64,000 nucleotides of DNA from Brevibacterium oceani (GCF_013623835.1 NZ_JABKDE010000005.1:248001-312000), one strand, 5' to 3'; shown: positions 32,744 to 42,064, counted from the first letter of the stretch. Notes: a model not told the origin generated them from the sequence alone. Numbers and translations are program-made.

Positions 32744-35700
32744 AGTCGACCTCCTTCCGCACCGTTGTCGACGTCGAGTTCGTTGACCCGATCCATGATC
32801 ACCGACACGGCTCGGTGTTCGGCCGTGGTGCCCATGTTCTCGGAGAAGCTGACGTTGTCGTGAATGCGGTGGGCCAGCATCGCCTCGTCGCGCTCCTGGT
32901 GCAGGTCGACTTCGGCGCCGAGCGAGCGGAGGATGTCGAGCATGAGGCCGATGACGATGAGGTAGACACCGATGTCGAAGAAGGTCGAGGTGCCGAAGGA
33001 CAGGTGTCCCAGCAGCGGCAGATCACCTTCGAGGTAGACGGAGTCGAAGACGGTCTCGCCCCACACCCAGCCGCCGATGACGGTGAGCACCGCCGTGACC
33101 AGGCCGGTGCCGAGCATCCCGGACGGAGTGAAGGGGGCCGCCTCGGCGAGTTCGTACTTGCCTCCGGCCAGATAGCGCACGACGAGCGCGAGCCCGGCGA
33201 CGAGGCCGCCGGCGAATCCGCCGCCGGGGTCGTTGTGACCGGCGAAGAGGAGGTAGACGGAGAAGACCATGACGGCGTGGAAGATCAGACGTGCGGTCAC
33301 CTCGAGGATGATCGAGCGGTTGCGCGGGGCCAGGGTGCGTCCGGCGATGAGCCAGGACACGCGCTTCTGCGACAGATCCTCACGTCCGGGGTTGTGGATG
33401 TCGGCGACCTCTTCGGCCACGGGCTGGAAGCGGACCCGGCCGGCCGCCTCGGTGCCGTCCTTCTTCCGTTCGAAGCGGTGGAGGTGACCCTCGCGACCGC
33501 GGACGAAGATGAGGCCGGCGATCCCGGTTCCCGCAGCGACGAGCACGGAGATCTCACCCATCGTGTCCCACGCACGGATGTCGACGAGGGTGACGTTGAC
33601 GATGTTCTTGCCGTGGCCGAGTTCGTAGGCGAGCTGACCGAAGTCGACCGAGACCGGATCGGACACGCGCACGCCCGCGGCGATGAGGACCACCAGCATC
33701 ATCGTGATGCCCACGGCACCGCCGATGATCGCCCGCCAGGCCGGGGTGAAACGGCCGGTGGACTCGCCGATGCGGGCCGGCAGGCGACGGAGGACGAGGA
33801 CGAAGACGACGATCGTGATGGTCTCGACGAGCACCTGCGTCAGCGCGAGGTCGGGTGCTCCGACGAAGGCGAAGTAGGCGACCATCGCGTATCCGGAGAT
33901 GCCGGTGACGACGACCGCGGTGAATCGCTTCCGCGCTCTCGTCGCCGAGATCGCGACGATGATGAGCACGGTCGCGACGATGAAGTCGAGCGGGGTGTCG
34001 GAGAGGTGGAAGTCGATGTTCCAGGTGTCGTTGGAGATGACGGCCAGACCGACGCCGGCGACGAGGACGAGGTAGACCACGGCCTGATAGAACGGCAGCG
34101 AACCGCGCTGGGTGCGAGCGGTGACCCACAGCGCCAGGGCCTCCATCCAGCCGATTGACTTCCGATAGAGCTCGTGGAAGTCGATGCCCGACGGCAGCGT
34201 CGACTGCACCTTCGCGAACGGGCGGCGCAGCACGAAGAGCGCGAGGCCTGCGGCGATCGTGACGGCGGAGAATGCGAGTGCCGGTTCGAGACCGTGCCAC
34301 AGTGCCAGGTGGTAGTGCCCGTCCTCGGCGGACACCACCGGCAGGGAGTCGGTCCACGCGGAGAAATAGCCGTCGAGGAGGCCGACCCCGGGGCCCAAGG
34401 CAAGGGTCATCGCGGTGAGGATGAGCGGAGCGACGACGAGGGTGACCTTCTCGTCGCGGCGAGCGATGTCGTCGACTCCGGGCTTCGAGGAGAACGCTCC
34501 CCAGACGAAGCGCGCCGAGTAGGCGACCGTGAGGATCGAGCCGATCATGATGCCGATGAACGCGATCACCGAGGACTTGTCCGGGGAGGCCAGCAGCGTC
34601 GAGTACGCGGCCTCTTTCGCGGCGAAGCCGAGCATCGGTGGCAGTCCCGCCATCGAGGCGGCCGCGATCGTCGCGCACACGGCGACGACGGGGAAGGCCT
34701 TCCACCCCCCGGAGAGCTTCGTCAGATCACGGGTGCCGGCACGGTGGTCGATGATGCCCACGCACAGGAACAGGCAGGACTTGAACAGCGCATGGGCGAT
34801 GAGCAGACCCAGGGCCGCCTTCGTGATGTCCGGGGTCCCGAACGAGGCCATGGTGGTGAGGAAACCCAGCTGGGAGACGGTGCCGAAGGCCAACAGAAGT
34901 TTGAGGTCGGTCTGCTTGAGCGCCTGCCACCCGCCGATGAACATCGTCAGCAGGCCGAGGGTCAGCAGCGTCTCGGTCCACCCCGGGACGTGGTGGTATC
35001 CGGGCGCCAGCCGCAGCACGAGGTAGATGCCGGCCTTGACCATGGCGGCGGCGTGGAGGTAGGCGCTGACCGGGGTGGGTGCGGCCATGGCACCGGGCAG
35101 CCAGAAGTGGAACGGCATGAGCGCCGACTTCGAGATCGCGCCGATGAGGATGAGGATGACCGCGCTGATGATGATCGGACCGGTGTCCATGCCCTGCTGA
35201 GCGCGATCGATGAGCGTGGAGATCCGGCCGGTGCCGGTGGCTGTGATGAGCATGATCATGCCCACGAGCATGGCCAGGCCGCCGGCGGTGGTGACGATGA
35301 GCGCCTGCAGGGCGGCCTGGCGGGAGCGGCGCCGGGACTGGTTGTGGCCGATGAGCAGGTACGAGAAGACCGTGGTGCCTTCCCAGAACAGGTAGAGCAT
35401 GAGGAGCTCGTCGGCGACGACGAGTCCGTACATCATCGCCGCGAAGGCCATGAAGATGCCGGCGAAGCGGGCCAGGCCCGGCTCGTCGGGCGGGAAGTAG
35501 CGGGCACAGTAGACGAAGACGAGGGTTCCGACGCCGGTGACGAGCAGACTCATCACCCAGGAGAGGACATCGAGACGGAACACACCCTCAAGTCCCAGCG
35601 CCGGCAGCCAGTCCATCGACTCGACCAGGGGGTGGGCAACGGGCCCGAAGAGGTCGCCGATCTTCGACAGGCTGAAGATCAGTCCCGCCAGGGGAACGAG

Positions 35701-35793
35701 GGCGAGGAAGAAGAAGCCGTTGCGGCCGAGGAGGCGGATCAGGGGGTAGGCAATGACAGACGCGCCGAAGAAGGCACCTGTCATGGCTAACAC
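32740..35793 (-). CDS. mnhA: Mrp/Mnh antiporter subunit A fused to subunit B
   Basis: A 1017-residue protein. Residues about 1-500 are NuoL-like with the proton-antiporter core (LYLFWEGTTVFSYLLIGHNQ, KSALMPFHFWLPGAMAAPTPVSAYLHAAAMVKAG, HALFKSCLFLCVG). About 560-790 is the MrpA C-terminal/MbhD-MbhE region. About 815-1000 is an MnhB domain (ILEVTARLIFHAVMVFSVYLLFAGHNDPGGGFAGG). A/B fusion is the usual actinobacterial form. GTG 35793 is chosen because GGAGG lies 9 nt before it; ATG 35784 is too far. The complex exchanges cytoplasmic Na+ (or K+/Li+) for protons, giving salt and alkali tolerance. First gene of the operon. Confidence 0.94.
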   Translation of the reverse strand: MLAMTGAFFGASVIAYPLIRLLGRNGFFFLALVPLAGLIFSLSKIGDLFGPVAHPLVESMDWLPALGLEGVFRLDVLSWVMSLLVTGVGTLVFVYCARYFPPDEPGLARFAGIFMAFAAMMYGLVVADELLMLYLFWEGTTVFSYLLIGHNQSRRRSRQAALQALIVTTAGGLAMLVGMIMLITATGTGRISTLIDRAQQGMDTGPIIISAVILILIGAISKSALMPFHFWLPGAMAAPTPVSAYLHAAAMVKAGIYLVLRLAPGYHHVPGWTETLLTLGLLTMFIGGWQALKQTDLKLLLAFGTVSQLGFLTTMASFGTPDITKAALGLLIAHALFKSCLFLCVGIIDHRAGTRDLTKLSGGWKAFPVVAVCATIAAASMAGLPPMLGFAAKEAAYSTLLASPDKSSVIAFIGIMIGSILTVAYSARFVWGAFSSKPGVDDIARRDEKVTLVVAPLILTAMTLALGPGVGLLDGYFSAWTDSLPVVSAEDGHYHLALWHGLEPALAFSAVTIAAGLALFVLRRPFAKVQSTLPSGIDFHELYRKSIGWMEALALWVTARTQRGSLPFYQAVVYLVLVAGVGLAVISNDTWNIDFHLSDTPLDFIVATVLIIVAISATRARKRFTAVVVTGISGYAMVAYFAFVGAPDLALTQVLVETITIVVFVLVLRRLPARIGESTGRFTPAWRAIIGGAVGITMMLVVLIAAGVRVSDPVSVDFGQLAYELGHGKNIVNVTLVDIRAWDTMGEISVLVAAGTGIAGLIFVRGREGHLHRFERKKDGTEAAGRVRFQPVAEEVADIHNPGREDLSQKRVSWLIAGRTLAPRNRSIILEVTARLIFHAVMVFSVYLLFAGHNDPGGGFAGGLVAGLALVVRYLAGGKYELAEAAPFTPSGMLGTGLVTAVLTVIGGWVWGETVFDSVYLEGDLPLLGHLSFGTSTFFDIGVYLIVIGLMLDILRSLGAEVDLHQERDEAMLAHRIHDNVSFSENMGTTAEHRAVSVIMDRVNELDVDNGAEGGRL

Positions 35794-35831
35794 CGGCAGC
35801 CACCTCCGTCATATGCCTGAATGCGGGAAAG

Positions 35832-35882
35832 GTCCGTGACCTATTTTTGCACGGACGGGCGTTGTTTCCCCAATCAGGAAAC
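35832..35882 (-). promoter_or_regulatory. Inverted repeats in the Mrp operon promoter region
   Basis: Two inverted repeats lie 40-90 bp upstream of the mnhA start: GTCCGTG/CACGGAC (35832-35856) and GTTTCC/GGAAAC (35864-35882). They flank or contain an AT stretch (CTATTTTTG) that could hold a -10 element. They are candidates for control of the operon by its own response regulator. From 35883 to 36055 I see nothing further. Confidence 0.4.
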
Positions 35883-36055
35883 GTCTGATATGGGGGCGAA
35901 TCGCCCGTCATGACGGGGCTCGCACCTGGAGTGACGCCGAGGTTGGGCGACGTTCGGCGCGACCGGATCGGGAGGTTGCGACGTCCAGGTAAGGGAGGCA
36001 GCCGTCACCGGTTCGAAACTGCTGTCGAGCTCACTTGCGGAGCTGAGAAACTCAC

Positions 36056-37366
36056 TCATCCAGCCGGCGAAGTCCACTCGCGCAGCTGGCGACTGGTGAC
36101 GAGGAAGCCGTTCTCGTCGAGCCCGATCCCATCGCAGCCGACGAGGAGCTCGGCCCCGATGGCATCGGTCAGCCGGGCGACTTCGCCGCGCATCCGCCGG
36201 AACCGCCGGCTCTGGTCGGGTCGGTAGCGACGGGACTCGGTGTCCATCCAATGCACGTGGTACTCGATCTGCGGAGCGTCCGAGTGTGCGGCGATGATCG
36301 GCGGCACCCATTCGGCCTCCATCACACGGATCTCGAGGCTGCCCGCGCTCTCGGCGATGTCTCCGAGCGGGACCAGCAGCGCATAGCCGTCGAGGACGAC
36401 CGGAGCCGAGGGGTCGAAGAGCGGATCGTCGATGCTCGCCTGTGCCAGCACATCCTCGTCGGGGGTGGGCAGCGCCTGCTGGAAGGCGTGCGGGGCATGC
36501 CGGCGCACGAACTCCAGCGCCACCGCCGGTTCGAGCCAGTACGGCGAGTAGAGGTAGAGGTCGACCTTCGCATCGGGGTCGGGAATGATCACGCGGGTCG
36601 GCAGATCGGCCTCATCGGCCAGGCGCAGCCCCGTGTGCAGGCGGGAGGCGATGGACAGGAAGAGGCTGAGCATCCGTTCCTCCTCCCGGTCGGGCATCCC
36701 CGCCGGGAAAGCCTCATGGAGCCCGTCCGCATCGGCGTGCCAATCCGGCGGCGGGGTCGGCTGACGGTCGCGGGGGCAGTCGATGACGACGGCGTGCCGG
36801 GCCCAGTCGGGAACGTCGAGAGCGGCGACGTCGGCAGGTTCGAGGTCGACCCCGATGCTGAGCCGGGAGTGCCGACTCAGCCGCATCTGCCCGTGTTCGT
36901 CGAGGCGCGGCTGCAGGTCGGGAAGCTTGTTGTGGATGAGCGCGAGGACATCCGAGACCTCGACCTCGTCATCGAGGAGCAGGAGGTGGAATCCCCGCAG
37001 ATCCGCCGAGGTGGCCGTCTCCGCAGGTGCGGATCCGCCGCGGGCGCCGTAGCCGGGCCTGCCCGTCGACGGCATCCCCGTCCGCCGCCTGCTCGCGGCA
37101 GAATCGGAGACGTCGGGCGGCTGAGTGTGGTCAGGGCCGGCGGGAATGGAAGGGCGGCCGGGGCCTGCGACACCATGGTCGGCAGGAATACCGGCACCGT
37201 CAGGGTCGGCGATGCCAGAGCCGACGGCGCCGGTTCCAGTTCGGTCAGGGACGTCCGAGTCAGGGCCGGCATAGTCGGGGCCGGCATAGCGCGCGCCGTC
37301 GGCCTGTTCGCGGGCGGCGCGTTCAGCGGCTTCGCGTTGGAGCCGCAGTTCGCGGCGAGTGATCAC
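36056..37366 (-). CDS. Unknown cytoplasmic protein coupled to dcd
   Basis: A 436-residue protein I cannot assign. Start GTG 37366 overlaps the dcd stop (GTGA), with GGAGGG just upstream. Residues 1-28 form a charged helix ([19 protein letters not shown]). Residues about 29-118 are a Gly/Pro/Asp-rich low-complexity stretch. From about 120 it is globular: [67 protein letters not shown] and [18 protein letters not shown]. There is no signal peptide or membrane helix. The VEWRIDP- or Walker-type motifs that would suggest an enzyme are absent. Coupling to dCTP deaminase hints at a nucleotide-pool link, but that is context only. Confidence 0.7.
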   Translation of the reverse strand: MITRRELRLQREAAERAAREQADGARYAGPDYAGPDSDVPDRTGTGAVGSGIADPDGAGIPADHGVAGPGRPSIPAGPDHTQPPDVSDSAASRRRTGMPSTGRPGYGARGGSAPAETATSADLRGFHLLLLDDEVEVSDVLALIHNKLPDLQPRLDEHGQMRLSRHSRLSIGVDLEPADVAALDVPDWARHAVVIDCPRDRQPTPPPDWHADADGLHEAFPAGMPDREEERMLSLFLSIASRLHTGLRLADEADLPTRVIIPDPDAKVDLYLYSPYWLEPAVALEFVRRHAPHAFQQALPTPDEDVLAQASIDDPLFDPSAPVVLDGYALLVPLGDIAESAGSLEIRVMEAEWVPPIIAAHSDAPQIEYHVHWMDTESRRYRPDQSRRFRRMRGEVARLTDAIGAELLVGCDGIGLDENGFLVTSRQLREWTSPAG

Positions 37367-37941
37367 ATGTCCCTCCGGTAGAAGTTGAGGTGCGATCGAG
37401 AGGCCGTGGGACCGCGCTGACCCTGGTACCGGTTGCCGGTGGCCTCCGAACCGTAGGGGTTGAGCGCCGAGGAGCTGAGGCGGAAGAAGCACAGCTGCCC
37501 GATCTTCATGCCCGGCCACAGAGTGATCGGCAGGGTCGCGACATTCGAGAGCTCGAGGGTCACGTGGCCGCTGAATCCCGGATCGATGAATCCGGCGGTC
37601 GAGTGGGTGAGCAGCCCGAGCCGTCCCAGCGAGGACTTCCCTTCGAGGCGGGCGGCGACGTCATCGGGCAGAGTGACGAGCTCATGGGTCGAGGCCAGGA
37701 CGAACTCGCCGGGGTGGAGGACGAACGGCTCTCCCGGGGCAGCCTCGACGAAGCGCGTGAGTTCAGGCTGTTCGAGGCTCGGATCGATGACCGGGTACTT
37801 GTGGTTGTCGAAGAGACGGAAGTAGCGGTCGAGGCAGACGTCGACGCTGGCCGGCTGGATCAGCGAGGGGTCGTAGGGGTCGAGGACGATGCGACCGGAG
37901 TCGAGCTCGGCGCGGATGTCGCGGTCGGATAGGAGAGTCAC
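37363..37941 (-). CDS. dcd: dCTP deaminase, probably dUMP-forming
   Basis: A 192-residue trimeric dUTPase-fold enzyme for dUMP/dTTP synthesis. Seen are [54 protein letters not shown] (catalytic Glu130) and the C-terminal [19 protein letters not shown] lid. Length and the [12 protein letters not shown] stretch match the Mycobacterium enzyme, which both deaminates dCTP and hydrolyses dUTP. Bifunctionality here is inferred. GTG 37941 is the start; longer open frames upstream are not protein-like. Coupled to the unknown gene downstream. Confidence 0.92.
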   Translation of the reverse strand: MTLLSDRDIRAELDSGRIVLDPYDPSLIQPASVDVCLDRYFRLFDNHKYPVIDPSLEQPELTRFVEAAPGEPFVLHPGEFVLASTHELVTLPDDVAARLEGKSSLGRLGLLTHSTAGFIDPGFSGHVTLELSNVATLPITLWPGMKIGQLCFFRLSSSALNPYGSEATGNRYQGQRGPTASRSHLNFYRRDM

Positions 37942-38325
37942 GTATCCGATGGTAGTCGTTCGGGCGCCGGAGCGCTCGAAATGCTGCGCTCGAGGATCCG
38001 TGCCTGAGATGCTGTGCCCGAGCCCGGCGCGGCAACCGTCCGACCAGCGCTCAGCAACCCGAAATATGAGCACCCGACAGTCGTCGGACGACAGTGAAAA
38101 CGAGCAAGCCCCAGTGCGACACGCCGAATTGATGTCACAAACCGATAACGATTCACCCCAATTCTCCTGGTTTTTGCCCGTGTGTCTCCCCACAGCGACT
38201 GGTGAATGCTTTAGAGTGATGTGCTGTACGGACCCGCGCACGATGGTGCCTTCCCCTTCTTAAGCCAAGGAATGCCGGGAGTCCCATCGCCTTTCGTGGG
38301 TAGACAACAATCGAAAGGCATTACT
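37942..38325 (+). promoter_or_regulatory. Leader of the LPXTG surface-protein gene with a hairpin masking the ribosome site
   Basis: 384 bp between divergent dcd and the surface-protein gene. 38080-38220 is relatively AT-rich and should hold the promoter. GCCTTTCG (38289-38296) is perfectly complementary to CGAAAGGC (38312-38319), which includes the GAAAGG ribosome site 7 nt before GTG 38326. A 15-nt loop separates them. The hairpin could limit translation until opened. I could not match the leader to a known riboswitch. Confidence 0.45.
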
Positions 38326-39906
38326 GTGAAGACCTCGCGTCTTGTGCTTGCCCCCGCAGTAGCCGTTGCATTGACAGGTCTTGCTGGCGCCCCGGCGTTC
38401 GCGGAGACATCGTCCCCCGCTACGGTCTCTCCCACGGAGGTCTGCGCTCAGGAAGAGCAGCAGTCATCCGACGACTCCGAATCGGATTCCTCTGTTCCCG
38501 ACGAATCGGATCCTCAGGCCACCCTTGCTCAGGCGCAGGTGACCCGAGACGACATCGCGGACCAGAAGAAGGGAATCGGCTTCTCCGGCACCGGATTCAC
38601 CCCGGACGAGAAGGCCACCGTGACGGTCGTCGGCACCGACGGCACCGAATACGCACCGGAGAAGAAGCTCACGGTCGACGAGAAGGGCGAGGTGTCCGGC
38701 ACCTACTTCTTCTCCGTGACCGAGGGAGCGAAGGTTCCCGTCGGGAAGTACTCGCTCTACCTCACCGATCTCAAGTCGGAGAAGAAGTCCTCGAAGGTCA
38801 GCTTCGAGGTCGTCTCCAAGGCTTCCGACGTCGACAATCCCGGAAACGATGACACTCCGGGCAACAACGACGACGACAAGAACTGCGACTCCGCCACCGC
38901 TCCGGCCGACAACGGCGACGACGCGACCGAATCGGAATCGCCGTCGCCGTCCGAGACCGGAACCGAGAAGCCCTCGGAGTCGAACACTCCGAGCCCGACC
39001 GAGACCGACGACAAGTCTGACGACAAGTCCAGCGAAAGCCCGGTCAAGGGAGTCAACCCCGGCCCGGCCAAGAAGCCCACTACTGAGGCTCCGAAGCCGA
39101 CCGAGACCGACGATGCCAAGGACGCCGACGACGAGGACTCCGACAAGGCCGAGGACGCCGACGACAAGACGTCCGAGGCTCCGACGACGTCCGAGGCCCC
39201 GACGACGTCCGAGGCTCCGAAGCCGACCGAGACCGACGACGCCGACGCGTCCAAGGACTCCGAGGACACCGACAAGTCCGACGACACGAAGCGGAAGGCG
39301 TCCGAGGACGACGGCTCGAAGTCCGACGACGAGAAGTCCGAGGACAAGGCCTCCGAGTCGACCGGACCGGCCAGCCCCGGCTCCGATGAGAAGAAGGCTC
39401 CGGCAGCTGCCAAGCAGTCCCTCTTCATCGACCCGACGGAGATCAGCTCCGAAGACTTCCTCAACAAGGGCATCAAGCTCGGCGTCAGCGGAGCCCAGCC
39501 CGGTGAGAAGATCACCATCACGGTCGAGCATGCCCAGGGCAAGGTCGATCGCTACACGATGACGAAGGAAGCCGACTCCGAAGGCAAGGCGACCTTCGGC
39601 GTCCAGGCCAAGGTCAAGTCCGTGCTCGGCACCTACAACGTCACCGCTCAGGCCGAGAGCTTCGATGAGCCCCAGGGCGGAAGCTTCACGGTCCTCACCA
39701 ACGGCACCGCCGTCGACGACGGCGGCAACGGCTCCGGCAGCAACAGTGCGGGCAACGGCTCGGACTCCTCCGGAAGCGACCTGCCGCGCACCGGTGCCGA
39801 GATGACCGGCCTGGCACTCGGTGTCGGTCTGCTCGCCGTCGGTGCCGCAGCCGTCATCATCACCCGTCGGCGGATGCACGCCACCGACGACCCAGCGGAG
39901 TTCTAA
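38326..39906 (+). CDS. LPXTG cell-wall-anchored surface protein with acidic Ser/Thr/Pro stalk
   Basis: A 526-residue sortase substrate. Signal peptide 1-26 (MKTSRLVLAPAVAVALTGLAGAPAFA). Two beta-rich domains, about 65-165 (GIGFSGTGFTPDEKATVTVVGTDG and following) and about 365-465 (LFIDPTEISSEDFLNKGIKLGVSGAQPGEK), look like Ig-like bacterial surface modules. Between them is a stalk of about 190 residues, very rich in Asp, Glu, Ser, Thr, Pro and Lys (KPTETDD, SEAPTTSEAPTTSEAPKP). The C-terminus has LPRTG (486-490), a hydrophobic helix and RRRMHATDD. GTG 38326 follows GAAAGG. It is first of three co-directional genes, 6 bp ahead of an ABC-like pseudo-ATPase. Ligand unknown. Confidence 0.88.
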   Translation: MKTSRLVLAPAVAVALTGLAGAPAFAETSSPATVSPTEVCAQEEQQSSDDSESDSSVPDESDPQATLAQAQVTRDDIADQKKGIGFSGTGFTPDEKATVTVVGTDGTEYAPEKKLTVDEKGEVSGTYFFSVTEGAKVPVGKYSLYLTDLKSEKKSSKVSFEVVSKASDVDNPGNDDTPGNNDDDKNCDSATAPADNGDDATESESPSPSETGTEKPSESNTPSPTETDDKSDDKSSESPVKGVNPGPAKKPTTEAPKPTETDDAKDADDEDSDKAEDADDKTSEAPTTSEAPTTSEAPKPTETDDADASKDSEDTDKSDDTKRKASEDDGSKSDDEKSEDKASESTGPASPGSDEKKAPAAAKQSLFIDPTEISSEDFLNKGIKLGVSGAQPGEKITITVEHAQGKVDRYTMTKEADSEGKATFGVQAKVKSVLGTYNVTAQAESFDEPQGGSFTVLTNGTAVDDGGNGSGSNSAGNGSDSSGSDLPRTGAEMTGLALGVGLLAVGAAAVIITRRRMHATDDPAEF

Positions 39907-39912
39907 GATCCG

Positions 39913-41040
39913 TTGAACGATGAATTGTCCCTCGCGGGGCTGCAGCTCGCTGGGCGCGAGATCGATCTCGGACGTCTGCGAGCAGGGACAATGCTCGGAC
40001 TCATGGGCAGCCCGGACAGCACCACCTCGGTGGTGCTGTCCGTGGCGGCCCTGTCCCACGTCGCACCACCGCCACGCGTCCCGACCGGAGACCGGTCGGG
40101 TCGTTTGCGTGTGCGCAGCTGGATGAAGCACTATCTTCGCGACGCCGATGCCGGATCTGGGGAGGCGGCATCGGCGCAGATGACGGATGCATTGACGACG
40201 TTCGGTCTGCGGCCGGAGATCCTGCGACATCGCCTGCGCGACCTCGAGGCCGCCGACCGTGCCCGCCTCACCTTCGCCGCGGCGTGGGCGAGCGGATCCC
40301 GGTGGCTGACCTTCATCGACCCGTTCGCCTCGGTGCCGGGCCACCTGCGCACCGGACTGCGGAATCGCTTCGCCGAACTCGTTCGCGTCGAGGGCCGCGG
40401 AGTCGTGTTGAGCTCGAATTCGCTGACCGATCACACCATCGCCGAGGCAGGGGTGGCCGACATCGAGAAGGACCAGCTCGTCGCGCTGGGTTCCTTGGAG
40501 GAGATCGTGAGCGAACCCCGGGGTTCGCTTCCGGCCGAGCTCAGCGGCGTCAACGTCTATTCGGGTCTGGCGCGCAGGGGATGGCTGTCGATCGGCCATT
40601 CGGCGGTGAAGGCCCGCACCGAACTCGACGGGAAGGTCTTCGTCACCCTCGGGTGGCGTGCCGCGCTGCTGTCACTGGACGAGCACGACCCGGCGTTCAC
40701 CTCGGCGACGGTGTTCGAAGCTATCATCACGGGACTGCGCGATCGCGGCTCCTGCCTGCAGGCGAAGCTGTCCCCGGTCGACACCGAGATGGGGCTCGCA
40801 CTCGACGTCGACCTCGCCGACCTCGCCGGGACCGCGGGTGCTGCTCGCACCACCGACATCGACGGTGCGGCGGGCCCCACCGGCTCGGCCGATGCGCCGG
40901 CTGCCGCCTCGGCGGGGTTCGGGATCCTCCATCCGGGGCTCGGCTCGACCGTCGCCGAACTGCTTGCCAACGTCAAGGTCGGCACGCATGTCTTCGTCGA
41001 GGTCGACACTTCCGCGTTGCACGCCTACTCAGTGGAGTGA
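39913..41040 (+). CDS. ABC-type pseudo-ATPase with TOBE-like C-terminus
   Basis: A 375-residue protein whose layout follows a MalK-type ABC ATPase but whose active site is lost. The Walker A place reads GLMGSPDSTTSVVL, with Thr where lysine is required. The signature place reads LRDLEAADRARLTFAAAWA. Walker B is LTFIDPFASVPGHLR in place of LLLDEPLSNLDAKLR, so Asp and Glu are lost. The switch region is VVLSSNSLTDH. It then follows the usual IEKDQLVALGSLEEIVSEP and a beta-rich C-terminal part. ATP hydrolysis is very unlikely; nucleotide binding is doubtful. The start is TTG 39913, 6 bp after the LPXTG stop. It presumably has a structural or regulatory role with its surface-protein neighbours. 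Confidence 0.75.
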   Translation: MNDELSLAGLQLAGREIDLGRLRAGTMLGLMGSPDSTTSVVLSVAALSHVAPPPRVPTGDRSGRLRVRSWMKHYLRDADAGSGEAASAQMTDALTTFGLRPEILRHRLRDLEAADRARLTFAAAWASGSRWLTFIDPFASVPGHLRTGLRNRFAELVRVEGRGVVLSSNSLTDHTIAEAGVADIEKDQLVALGSLEEIVSEPRGSLPAELSGVNVYSGLARRGWLSIGHSAVKARTELDGKVFVTLGWRAALLSLDEHDPAFTSATVFEAIITGLRDRGSCLQAKLSPVDTEMGLALDVDLADLAGTAGAARTTDIDGAAGPTGSADAPAAASAGFGILHPGLGSTVAELLANVKVGTHVFVEVDTSALHAYSVE

Positions 41041-41104
41041 TGTGCGGCAGATAGACTGAATTCTGCTCAGTCCCCGCTCAGTCCCCAACCGAATCAGGAG
41101 AGCC

Positions 41105-42064
41105 ATGCGAACCTCGCGCACGCTTCTGATCTCGGCTCTGACAGTCATCGTGCTCACGGTCGCGGCCGTTCCCCTCCTCAACCTCACCGTCTACACGCCT
41201 GCCAGTGCCGCAGAGGCCTATATCGGCGCGCTCGAAAAGGGCGACGCCCACCGCGCATTCTCCTATCTGTCCTCCCCCACTCCGGCATCGACGCTGGCGC
41301 TGAGCAGCGAGGTTCTGTCCGCAGCTCCCGATCTGCCGCGGGAGGCGAAAGCGGAGACCGTCTCCGTCGACGGCGATCACGCGAAGGTCCGCCTCAGCTA
41401 CACCCTGTCCTCACAGGAGCAGACGATCGATCTGACCATGGTCAGGCTCCCTGCAAGCGCGGGCCTGTTCGACCGTTGGGCCATCGAGCAGAAGAAGTGG
41501 CCGACCCTGACCCTCGACGTCTCAGGGTCCTCGACGGCGACGGTCAACGGCTATGGGGTCAGCGCCGGGTCGGTGCCGGTGCTGTTCCCGGCCAGCTACC
41601 TCGTCGGGTTCGATGCGACGTATCTCAAGTCGAAGTCCGAACGCGCCGAGGTGACCGCCCCCGGTGATTCCCACACCGTGAAGCTCTCGCCCGAACCGAC
41701 GGCCAAGCTCGAGGAGACCGTGACCGAGCAGGTCACCGACCACCTCGAGAACTGCGTGAAATCGAAGACGCTCATGCCGGCCGGGTGCGTTTTCGGCTAC
41801 GACACGGACAACGAGATCATCGGCGATGTCAGCTGGTCTCTCGAGCGCAAGCCGCAGATCAGCCTCACAGCGTCGGGCAACGACCTCGAGGTCACCCCGT
41901 CGACGGTGGAGGTCCGGATCAAGGGCCGCTACCGCGACATCGTCACCGCGGCCGAACACGATTTCGACGAGAAGCTCTCGTTCGTCCTCGGCGGCTCCGT
42001 GGTCGTGAAGTCCTCGCAGGTCAGCTTCGAACCGCGCCGCCTCGGCGACGTCTCCGTCGGGTGA
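41105..42064 (+). CDS. Membrane-anchored extracellular protein, unknown function
   Basis: A 319-residue protein with one N-terminal hydrophobic segment (LLISALTVIVLTVAAVPLLNLTV, 7-29), as anchor or uncleaved signal, and the rest outside. Residues about 36-110 (AAEAYIGALEKGDAHRAFSYL) resemble an NTF2/DUF4878-like fold seen in envelope proteins. Two cysteines (LENCVKSK, PAGCVFGY) probably form a disulphide. No lipobox. ATG 41105 follows CAGGAGAGCC. It lies 64 bp after the pseudo-ATPase gene in the same direction and before a long terminator, so it closes the three-gene unit. No named family is certain. Confidence 0.75.
   Translation: MRTSRTLLISALTVIVLTVAAVPLLNLTVYTPASAAEAYIGALEKGDAHRAFSYLSSPTPASTLALSSEVLSAAPDLPREAKAETVSVDGDHAKVRLSYTLSSQEQTIDLTMVRLPASAGLFDRWAIEQKKWPTLTLDVSGSSTATVNGYGVSAGSVPVLFPASYLVGFDATYLKSKSERAEVTAPGDSHTVKLSPEPTAKLEETVTEQVTDHLENCVKSKTLMPAGCVFGYDTDNEIIGDVSWSLERKPQISLTASGNDLEVTPSTVEVRIKGRYRDIVTAAEHDFDEKLSFVLGGSVVVKSSQVSFEPRRLGDVSVG

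Noticed and set aside
38156-38325. c-di-AMP or other known riboswitch in the LPXTG leader
   Set aside because: I could not line up the conserved core of any known actinobacterial riboswitch; only the masking hairpin is supported.
38464-40599. 711-codon leftward open frame across the LPXTG gene
   Set aside because: It is antisense to the stalk, giving Leu/Val/Gly repeats without domains. The + strand has signal peptide, LPXTG motif and ribosome site.
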